A DNA stretch of 7,341 nt from an uncultured Collinsella sp. GTDB taxonomy: Bacteria > Actinomycetota > Coriobacteriia > Coriobacteriales > Coriobacteriaceae. The notes below the pieces were generated by a model. That model had not been told where the DNA came from. It did no database searches and saw only the letters and a program-made list of their open reading frames with translations. Shown here one piece after another: positions 1-4,816 of the stretch (position 1 is its first letter; every line of letters begins with the position of its first letter). Where the stretch lies: positions 1-7,341 of the forward strand of contig CABULX010000108.1 in NCBI GenBank assembly GCA_902492545.1. Direction: 5' to 3'. Both the position numbers and the translations under genes were made by a program.

Positions 1-1313
1 TCTGCAGCGCACTCAAACCACTCAATAATCACTAGACGCAAGGCCTGGCGAAGCTCGTTATTGGGCAATCGCAAAGCACGGAAGCGATCGCCATGCTCTG
101 GCTCCTCAGTCATATCCGTCGTGAGAAAACCGGACAGATACAGCGCTGTCCACATGCCATCGTCAGGCGAGACATCTGGCTCTGCAGTGCCCAAACAAAG
201 CGGGGCCTCAGCGCACCCATGGGCCTCGAGCAAATCAAACAAGACCGAAAGGCGGTCGAGATTCCACCCGGCAACTACCCTACTCAGGCAATCGGCATAT
301 CCATACAGATCGGCACGCACAGGCGCCGTGCAGCCTCGGCCCAGAAAACCGATCACACGCTCTGGACTCGAGCAATAGGCCCTGCCAAACCGATGCCCCT
401 CGAGCCATTCACGCGCATCATTCAGGTATTCCTCGCGCCCAGCATGATTCAAAAGAGCCTCGACCTCGGCATCCGAAAAACCGAACCAACGGTCACACCA
501 CGCCGACAGCGGCGTCGTCAGACAATACGAGCAGCCGCGCGAAGAAAGCGCCGCTTCGGCAGGACCGGGACACTCCCCCATCAGACACGTCAGCCGCAAC
601 GAATCGCGCGCAGTGGCAATGGCGTCAAACAGCGCACGGTCAAGTAGTTCTGCCGGATCGGCGTCGGAAGCGTCCCTCGCGCTCGCACGGCGAGACCACG
701 CCGCATCGTACCCATCAACGAGCAATACAACCTGCTCATCGCAGGCAATCTCCAGCAGCTCTATGAGCACACCGAGCACCGAGTCAACCTCGTCCGCGCT
801 CGCCACGCCACGCGCGACACGTTCGATGTGACGCACCTTATCTCGAGCTAAATCCGGAGCCTCCAAGAGCGCCAACAAGCGAGCGCACTCGCCCGAAAGG
901 GCATCGCGCACGACGCCGGCAACAGCGGGGCCACGCCTCCCAGCGCCAGAAAAGTCCAGCGATATCACCGGATAGCAAGCATACTCATCCCGATAGCGCC
1001 CGCCGTTCGCATCCCAAATCTGAGCATCGGCAAACAAACGCTGACCAGAGCGACCGACCGCTGGACGCTCCAGAAAAGCCCTGAGCATCGACAAGTTCAT
1101 GCTCTTGCCAAAACCCTCGGGTCGACAGCACACCACAACGGACGCGTCGCAGTCCAACGCATCGGCAATAAACATGGTCTTGTCGACCAGCGTGCAGCAA
1201 CCAAGAGCCTCCGCATAGTCGTGCATGCCAATGGGCAAAGCCGCATCGTCGGCACAGCCGATCAAACGCACGCCAAAGCCAGCAGCACAATCAACATTTG
1301 CCTGTTCAGACAC
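1..1313 (-). CDS. AAA-ATPase-like protein (PF09820-like family), 3' end outside the window
   Basis: I translated this frame by hand: it is open from a GTG at 1311-1313 to the left edge, 437 codons with no stop. The N-terminus reads LPIGMHDYAEAL, then LVDKTMFIADAL (residues 42-53), then a P-loop-like RPEGFGKSMNLSML (64-77). This is the order seen in the large family usually labelled AAA family ATPase or AAA-ATPase-like, whose members normally end in a PD-(D/E)XK nuclease-like domain; that part would lie off the window. A Walker B-like strand VVLLVDGYDA lies at about 195-204. Later segments WFGFSDAEVEALL, LEGHRFG and ALYLSGFLT also fit the family. The GTG start is chosen because AGGGGG (1323-1328) lies 9 nt upstream; a TTG at 1316 is possible. 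Two family positions look degenerate: RPEG for the usual RPRR, and Gly201 for the usual Walker B Glu. The biological role of the family is not established. Confidence 0.82.
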   Translation of the reverse strand, partial: MSEQANVDCAAGFGVRLIGCADDAALPIGMHDYAEALGCCTLVDKTMFIADALDCDASVVVCCRPEGFGKSMNLSMLRAFLERPAVGRSGQRLFADAQIWDANGGRYRDEYACYPVISLDFSGAGRRGPAVAGVVRDALSGECARLLALLEAPDLARDKVRHIERVARGVASADEVDSVLGVLIELLEIACDEQVVLLVDGYDAAWSRRASARDASDADPAELLDRALFDAIATARDSLRLTCLMGECPGPAEAALSSRGCSYCLTTPLSAWCDRWFGFSDAEVEALLNHAGREEYLNDAREWLEGHRFGRAYCSSPERVIGFLGRGCTAPVRADLYGYADCLSRVVAGWNLDRLSVLFDLLEAHGCAEAPLCLGTAEPDVSPDDGMWTALYLSGFLTTDMTEEPEHGDRFRALRLPNNELRQALRLVIIEWFECAA

Positions 1314-1322
1314 CAAAACGTT

Positions 1323-1353
1323 CCCCCTAAATCGCAGCACGATGCCAATTGTA
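1323..1353 (-). promoter_or_regulatory. Ribosome binding site and weak -10 box for the AAA-ATPase-like gene
   Basis: On the minus strand AGGGGG (1328-1323) sits 9 nt before the GTG start and decides that start. A TACAAT (1353-1348) could be a -10 box giving a leader of roughly 30 nt, but no good -35 lies 16-18 nt upstream. The ribosome binding site is fairly safe; the promoter is a guess. A terminator just upstream (1443-1482) suggests this gene needs its own promoter. Confidence 0.35.
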
Positions 1354-1442
1354 ATGACCGCATCGCATGTACCGATGTCGCCGCGCAAACATATCGGGCA
1401 ACGGTAGTAACAAGAGGTGTGAGGGGGCACAATTAATCGTTG

Positions 1443-1482
1443 CACAACAAAACGGGGCCCGATACATTCGCACCGGACCCCG
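1443..1482 (-). terminator. Rho-independent terminator of the wall-anchored protein gene
   Basis: Read on the minus strand, CGGGGTCCG (1482-1474) pairs with CGGGCCCCG (1461-1453): a 9-bp stem with one G-U pair and a 12-nt loop. It is followed directly by TTTTGTTGTG (1452-1443). It lies 33 nt after the TAG stop of the upstream gene. There is no T-run on the plus-strand side, so it acts in one direction. Confidence 0.85.
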
Positions 1483-1515
1483 TCCCGACTATTTAGTTAT
1501 CTGGCAACTAAGAGC

Positions 1516-3330
1516 CTACTCCCCCGAGTCGTCCTCCCCAGAAGCCTTCTTCTGCTGATCGAGCTTATACTTACCACTTACGATAGACGTAGCGCCCAGC
1601 GTGGCCAAGCTCGCGCTGGCAAGGCTCGCCATAACGATAAGATCGCCCGTCTTGGGCATGTTACCGCCCGAAGTCTTAGTCGTTGTAGTGGTGGTTGTAG
1701 TGGTCACCGTCTTGGAGTCATTTTGCTCTTGGTTCTGGTTGTCGGTGTTGCCCTTACTGCTGTCCTCGCCCTGCTGCTTTCCGTCCTCGGTCTTGTCCTT
1801 GTTCTTGTCCTTCTCCTCAGATTCAGACTTCTTGTCCTCGTCCTTCTTCTGAGCGGACTTGTCGTCCTTCTCATCAGAGCTAGAACCCTTATCGGATTCA
1901 ACCTTCTCGGAAGCCTTATCCTTGGAGTCGCCCTTTACGGCTTCGGTCTTTTCCGTGGAAACCTGATCAGAGTTGTCCTTGTTCTGAGTCGAGCCATTAT
2001 TGACGCCAGCCATCAGCGAAGAGCCCAGCGTAGAACCAAGCTGCACGGAGAAAGAGGGCTTCTTATCCGGCGAAGCAACGGGAGCGTCCGGCGCTTTATT
2101 CGAGTCGTCCTTGGAAGCATCGGAATCAGGGGTTGCGTCAGAGCCGGAGCCGTTGTTAGAGCCGGTGTCAACGAACGAATCGCTCGAGCTGGTGGATGAG
2201 TTAGAGGTGTCAGCGTCGGTCGAACCAGAAGCGTCGCTGTCCGTATTGCCGGCAGAGCTTGAAGACGAATCGCCCGCAGCAGAGCCGTTCGAATTGGAGC
2301 CGTTCGAGGTAGAGCCGTCGTTGGTAGTGCCACCAGCAGAGCCATTACCGTCAGCATCGGTCGGGGGCGCATCCATCCTGTCATCGTTGGCATCGTCACT
2401 CGAGTCGTCATTCGAATCAGGTGTCGGCGAGGGCGCCGGTGTGGGCTCGGGCTGCACGGGCGTCGCGGCGGCAGCCTCGTCCTCAGCGATATAAACCAAG
2501 CAGTCCTTTAGCTCGTTGCAGTAGCGGTTCTTCCAGCCTTCATGATACTGGGGCTGGCTCGAATACTTGGTCGCCACGTTGTTGACCACGCTATTGGAGA
2601 GCGCCGTCACAAACTCGCGGTCGGACATATCGTTGGAAAGATTTGCCCAACGGAAGAAATCCCTGCAACCACCGGTGCCGCACATGTTGGTGATGCTCCA
2701 CACCATGCCCTTGACGCAATCGGCGCGGCCGGAGATGTCAATGCCAAGAGCGCTCTTGAGCCACGCCTCGGTCACCGCATAGTACGAGTTGTACGCATAA
2801 GCGTCCTGAAGCGCCGAGAACTCGACAGGATCGGTGTTATAAGCGCCCTGGAAGGCCTCCTGCGCAATACGGCCCAGCTCGGTAAGTTGGCCGTTCTCGT
2901 ACATGGCATTCCTCGCGTTGGAAATCTCGCCGCCGCGATCAATCGCATCCTTGAGCATGCTGTATTTTTCGGGGTTGTAGTTGTAGGCCTGCTTCATAAA
3001 CGGAATGAGCGACCAACGACGGTCGAACTGGTAATAACCCAGCGCGTTATAGCCGTCACCGTACGAAAAGCCCTGGTTGTAGTTGCCATGGCTCTCGTAC
3101 TTGGTAAAGTACTTTATCTCGGGAGTCACGTTGACAAACGAAACGCCCTGGACCGACCTCAGCACGCCCGAGAAGGACTGCTGGGTGTAAAGGCCCTTAT
3201 CGATATCGGTGGCATCCGAGGCAACGCCCGGCGTGGGCTCCTCGGCAGCGGCGGGCGCGGGCGCGGTAACGGCGCCAAACGAAAGCGCCAGCGTCAGGCC
3301 CGCGACAATAGCAGAATGCTTGGGCTGCAT
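1516..3330 (-). CDS. Secreted, sortase-anchored protein with lysozyme/transglycosylase-like domain
   Basis: The 604-residue product is built like a Gram-positive surface protein. Residues 1-29 form a Sec signal peptide with a likely cut after APAAA. Residues about 68-283 form a folded aromatic-rich domain. It contains KYESHGNYNQGF (77-88) then NALGYYQFDRR (95-105), which resembles the catalytic E-S-x-G-N and G-x-x-Q-F stretches of lysozyme-like transglycosylases, making Glu79 the likely catalytic acid. Five cysteines (205, 217, 222, 271, 277) lie in its second half. Residues about 284-540 are a Ser/Asp/Asn/Gly then Lys/Glu/Asp-rich stalk, followed by nine threonines (543-551). The C-terminus is a sorting signal: MPKTG (558-562), a hydrophobic helix, then a basic stretch KYKLDQQKK. 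AGGGAGG lies 5 nt before the ATG. Peptidoglycan cleavage is inferred from motif resemblance only; the domain could be a non-catalytic relative. I recall similar uncharacterised proteins in other Coriobacteriia. Confidence 0.88.
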   Translation of the reverse strand: MQPKHSAIVAGLTLALSFGAVTAPAPAAAEEPTPGVASDATDIDKGLYTQQSFSGVLRSVQGVSFVNVTPEIKYFTKYESHGNYNQGFSYGDGYNALGYYQFDRRWSLIPFMKQAYNYNPEKYSMLKDAIDRGGEISNARNAMYENGQLTELGRIAQEAFQGAYNTDPVEFSALQDAYAYNSYYAVTEAWLKSALGIDISGRADCVKGMVWSITNMCGTGGCRDFFRWANLSNDMSDREFVTALSNSVVNNVATKYSSQPQYHEGWKNRYCNELKDCLVYIAEDEAAAATPVQPEPTPAPSPTPDSNDDSSDDANDDRMDAPPTDADGNGSAGGTTNDGSTSNGSNSNGSAAGDSSSSSAGNTDSDASGSTDADTSNSSTSSSDSFVDTGSNNGSGSDATPDSDASKDDSNKAPDAPVASPDKKPSFSVQLGSTLGSSLMAGVNNGSTQNKDNSDQVSTEKTEAVKGDSKDKASEKVESDKGSSSDEKDDKSAQKKDEDKKSESEEKDKNKDKTEDGKQQGEDSSKGNTDNQNQEQNDSKTVTTTTTTTTTKTSGGNMPKTGDLIVMASLASASLATLGATSIVSGKYKLDQQKKASGEDDSGE

Positions 3331-3335
3331 AAGAT

Positions 3336-3412
3336 CCTCCCTGCATTGGTATAGTTAAAGTGCAGTTTGCAAAGATAGAAATAAGTATTGCAGCTCGCCC
3401 GTTGTTGCACAA
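3336..3412 (-). promoter_or_regulatory. Ribosome binding site and candidate promoter for the wall-anchored protein gene
   Basis: On the minus strand GGGAGG (3341-3336) is 5 nt before the ATG at 3330, a clear ribosome binding site. Upstream, TTGTGC (3412-3407) and AATACT (3389-3384) are 17 nt apart and could be -35 and -10 boxes, though they match consensus at only 3 and 4 of 6 positions. The -35 candidate overlaps a palindrome. No convincing terminator follows the HEPN gene, so readthrough from it cannot be excluded. Confidence 0.4.
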
Positions 3413-3439
3413 CAACCCCTCGGTAAACGGCAACAACCC
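3401..3439. repeat. GTTGTTG/CAACAAC palindrome plus direct repeat, possible operator
   Basis: GTTGTTG (3401-3407) and CAACAAC (3410-3416) form a 7-bp inverted repeat with a 2-nt centre. The string CAACAACCC occurs at 3410-3418 and again at 3431-3439, exactly 21 bp apart, about two helical turns. The set overlaps the candidate -35 box of the wall-anchored protein gene. The 12-mer GTTGCACAACAA (3404-3415) recurs on the same strand at 1439-1450, just past the 3' end of that gene. Function is unknown; an operator is inferred from placement only. Confidence 0.45.
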
Positions 3440-3458
3440 TCCGCGAAATCTTAAGGAA

Positions 3459-3878
3459 TTAGACAAACTGGTCGTCGGGCGCCAACAGAAGCTCGCCGTA
3501 ACGTTTCGTCAGCCCGTCTCTCAACTGACAGAAAGCGGGAATATAGACGTTCAAGATGCGCTGAATCAAATCTTGAGCGAGCTTGTTGTCGTAGATATGG
3601 ACGTTCGTATTGCGGTCTCTGAGCATATCCAGCCAGGCTGCCTCATCAATAAAGTCGTAGAATCGGTAGGACTCCTTCAAGATGGCACGAGGAGACCCCG
3701 ACGCGGCAAGCGTGGCGCCCTCATACTCGAGCAGACGCTTAAGGAGCTTCCAGCTCAGTTCAAATTGAAGATTGAACTTATTAATCAATCCACTCTGAAC
3801 AAAATCATTGTTGAGATCCTGATTGGGCGCATCCTCAAGATTCGCCAAGGCGCTAACAAAGTTCTCATATTTTTTCAT
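3459..3878 (-). CDS. HEPN-domain protein, HI0074-type nucleotidyltransferase partner (probable toxin of HEPN-MNT pair)
   Basis: This 139-residue, helix-rich protein matches the nucleotidyltransferase substrate-binding (HI0074-like, PF08780-type) family along its length: FNLQFELSWKLLKRLLEYEG (35-54), GSPRAILKES (61-70), and AWLDMLRDRNTNVHIYD (81-97). The last contains R89-x4-H94-x-Y96, the RX4HXY signature of HEPN RNases such as HepT. In the studied HepT-MntA system the partner adds AMP to the equivalent tyrosine and silences the RNase. HI0074-like proteins themselves are less well studied, so toxin activity here is inference. Its ATG overlaps the 3' end of the MNT gene by 14 nt, which indicates translational coupling. 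GC content is about 40-42% over the sampled part 3721-3900, far below the suf genes, suggesting later acquisition. Confidence 0.88.
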   Translation of the reverse strand: MKKYENFVSALANLEDAPNQDLNNDFVQSGLINKFNLQFELSWKLLKRLLEYEGATLAASGSPRAILKESYRFYDFIDEAAWLDMLRDRNTNVHIYDNKLAQDLIQRILNVYIPAFCQLRDGLTKRYGELLLAPDDQFV

Positions 3879-4152
3879 ACAGAATCACACCATCCTTGGC
3901 AATCTCATCGAGCAATTGCTGCGATAGGGACTCGTCGAGATTGACGACATCTACATCTAAAAGAGTATCAAGATGTTCCTCGATCAAATATGAGAAACGG
4001 CCGAAATCCCGGCAACCTGCTACGGCGATGTCAATATCGCTCTTGGGCAAGTTGTCGCCTCGAGCACGAGAGCCAAACAACACGACCTTCTCGGCGTCAC
4101 ATTCCCGAGCAAAAACTTCGATTTGCTTGTACACCTTGTCGAGAGATGCCAT
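3865..4152 (-). CDS. Minimal (MNT) nucleotidyltransferase, probable antitoxin partner of the HEPN protein
   Basis: The 95-residue protein is a DNA polymerase beta-like minimal nucleotidyltransferase. VVLFGSRARGDNLPKSDIDIAV (23-44) carries the full G27-S28-x10-D39-x-D41 motif, and D68 in LLDVDVVNL is the likely third metal-binding aspartate, so the active site looks intact. Family members of this size pair with HEPN proteins (HI0073/HI0074; MntA/HepT), where MntA AMPylates the toxin. The start is ATG at 4150-4152 because AGGGG lies 5 nt upstream; an in-frame GTG at 4158 would overlap that site. The ribosome binding site itself overlaps the TAG stop of the Rrf2 gene, 8 nt away, so the pair is probably co-transcribed and coupled with the regulator. 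The role as antitoxin is inferred from family and context. Confidence 0.9.
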   Translation of the reverse strand: MASLDKVYKQIEVFARECDAEKVVLFGSRARGDNLPKSDIDIAVAGCRDFGRFSYLIEEHLDTLLDVDVVNLDESLSQQLLDEIAKDGVILYEKI

Positions 4153-4160
4153 TTGCACCC

Positions 4161-4592
4161 CTACAGCTTAATGTCAAAGTTGATTTCGGGGACGGCGGCC
4201 AGGTCGGCCAACGTCACGCCGTCGACGTACTTTTCGATCACGTCGTCCAGGCCGCGCCAGAACTTGACGGTCGAGCACAAATCGCTGCGGGTGCAGCTGT
4301 TGTCGATGCCGTCGCACGCCACGGGCGCCGTGCTGCCCTCGACGGCGCGCAGGATGTCGCCGGCACGCACCTCGGCTGGATCCTTGGCCATCATGTAGCC
4401 GCCGCCCTTGCCGCGCACGCTCTTAAGCAGGCCCGCCTTCATAAGCGGACGAACCAGCTGCTCCAAATACTTTTGTGAGATATGCTCACGGTCGGCAACC
4501 TCGCGCAAGGCAATCTTGCCCTCGGCGTCGCCCAGCGCCGCGATATAGATCATCAGCCGGAGGGCATAGCGGCCCTTGGAAGAAATGAGCAT
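4161..4592 (-). CDS. Rrf2-family transcriptional regulator, probable Fe-S-sensing repressor of the suf operon
   Basis: The 143-residue product begins MLISSKGRYALRLMIYIA, the usual Rrf2 opening. It continues with a winged-helix segment: recognition helix ISQKYLEQLVRPLMKAGLL (38-56) and wing SVRGKGGGYMMAKDP (58-72). Three cysteines, C93-x6-C100-x5-C106, sit where Fe-S-binding Rrf2 proteins such as IscR (C-x5-C-x5-C) carry their ligands. It is divergent from sufCBD, so control of Fe-S assembly and of its own gene is the natural inference. The start at 4592 is supported by GGGAGG 6 nt upstream and by the family N-terminus; an upstream in-frame GTG at 4688 would translate the repeat block. It leads a tight unit with the MNT and HEPN genes. 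Family membership is nearly certain; the exact ligand and targets are not. Confidence 0.93.
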   Translation of the reverse strand: MLISSKGRYALRLMIYIAALGDAEGKIALREVADREHISQKYLEQLVRPLMKAGLLKSVRGKGGGYMMAKDPAEVRAGDILRAVEGSTAPVACDGIDNSCTRSDLCSTVKFWRGLDDVIEKYVDGVTLADLAAVPEINFDIKL

Positions 4593-4598
4593 ACCTAC

Positions 4599-4604
4599 CC
4601 TCCC
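4599..4604 (-). promoter_or_regulatory. Ribosome binding site fixing the rrf2 start
   Basis: GGGAGG on the minus strand, 6 nt before ATG 4592-4590. It rules out the 32-codon longer reading frame that begins at 4688. Confidence 0.8.
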
Positions 4605-4612
4605 ATCGCATC

Positions 4613-4687
4613 TGGGACAACATAACCAGGTCTGTTTGTCCCAAATCTTAAGTAAGTGGGACAAACAAACCTTGTTATTTTGTCCCA
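4613..4687. repeat. Four-half-site inverted/tandem repeat upstream of rrf2, candidate operator block
   Basis: Two 31-bp units, 4613-4643 and 4657-4687, each begin TGGGACAA and end TTGTCCCA with 15 nt between the arms. Their starts are exactly 44 bp apart. The inner two half-sites also form a near-perfect dyad: 15-bp arms 4629-4643 and 4657-4671 with one mismatch, around a 13-nt centre containing CTTAAG. All four half-sites resemble TGGGACAA followed by A/C-rich bases. The block lies between the rrf2 ribosome binding site and the sufC promoter region. A possible -10 for rrf2, TAAGAT (4650-4645, minus strand), lies in the centre, though without a good -35. It could be an operator, leader hairpins in rrf2 mRNA, or a dispersed genomic repeat. 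Confidence 0.85.
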
Positions 4688-4708
4688 CATCTAGAAAAGT
4701 CGAGTGGA

Positions 4709-4732
4709 TTAGTCGGGTTTTCCCTTGACTAA
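4709..4732. promoter_or_regulatory. Inverted repeat TTAGTC-N12-GACTAA overlapping the sufC -35, candidate Rrf2 operator
   Basis: TTAGTC (4709-4714) and GACTAA (4727-4732) are perfect 6-bp inverted arms; GGGTTTTCCC (4715-4724) between them is itself a small palindrome. The right arm overlaps the likely -35 TTGACT. The left half, read on the other strand as CCCGACTAAT, resembles half-sites I recall for IscR-like Rrf2 regulators. Binding by the divergent Rrf2 protein is inference. Confidence 0.4.
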
Positions 4733-4752
4733 CGCCGAACCCATAGTAACTT
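4725..4752 (+). promoter_or_regulatory. Candidate sufCBD promoter
   Basis: TTGACT (4725-4730) is a good -35 match. TAACTT (4747-4752), 16 nt downstream, fits the loose TAnnnT -10 pattern. Transcription would start near 4759, leaving a leader of about 58 nt before the sufC ATG at 4817. Confidence 0.45.
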
Positions 4753-4777
4753 TATTCCGAGAAGATTCCTAGGGTTT

Positions 4778-4797
4778 AGTACACCTATGAGTACACC
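4778..4797 (+). repeat. Short direct repeat AGTACACC in the sufC leader
   Basis: AGTACACC occurs at 4778-4785 and 4790-4797, a 12-bp period. An in-frame ATG (4787-4789) lies between the copies. It may be a chance repeat or a regulatory site. Confidence 0.35.
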
Positions 4798-4804
4798 ATA
4801 TACA

Positions 4805-4811
4805 GAGAGGG
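4805..4811 (+). promoter_or_regulatory. Ribosome binding site choosing the sufC start
   Basis: GAGAGGG lies 5 nt before ATG 4817. The upstream in-frame ATG at 4787 has only a distant AGGG, so 4817 is preferred. Confidence 0.7.
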
Positions 4812-4816
4812 ACAGC

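Noticed and set aside
985..1290. Minus-strand 101-codon open frame rich in Cys/Trp/Arg
   Set aside because: It overlaps the longer AAA-ATPase-like frame, which has family motifs (VDKT, FGKS) and runs 437 codons; this one has no recognisable motif.
1676..1712. Threonine tract as a phase-variable simple repeat
   Set aside because: The nine Thr codons are mixed (ACC, ACT, ACA, ACG), so there is no long uniform repeat likely to slip.
2542..3354. Plus-strand 270-codon open frame
   Set aside because: It is the antisense of the folded domain of the wall-anchored protein, which has a signal peptide, a ribosome binding site and a terminator. The plus-strand frame has none of these.
3401..3416. Terminator for the HEPN gene
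   Set aside because: The dyad has a 2-nt centre and is not followed by a T-run on the minus strand, so it does not make a standard terminator hairpin.
4153..4158. GTG start for the MNT gene at 4158
   Set aside because: That codon overlaps the AGGGG ribosome binding site; ATG 4152 is correctly spaced.
4613..4687. CRISPR-like array
   Set aside because: There are only two units, no unique spacers of normal size and no cas genes; the symmetry fits operators or hairpins.
4593..4688. Longer Rrf2 start at GTG 4688
   Set aside because: It adds 32 residues translated from the inverted-repeat block. The family N-terminus MLISSKGRYAL and a good ribosome binding site begin at 4592.
4787..4816. sufC start at ATG 4787
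   Set aside because: It is in frame and possible, but has a poor, distant ribosome binding site. GAGAGGG directly supports ATG 4817, and SufC homologues begin near the SIDGL segment.
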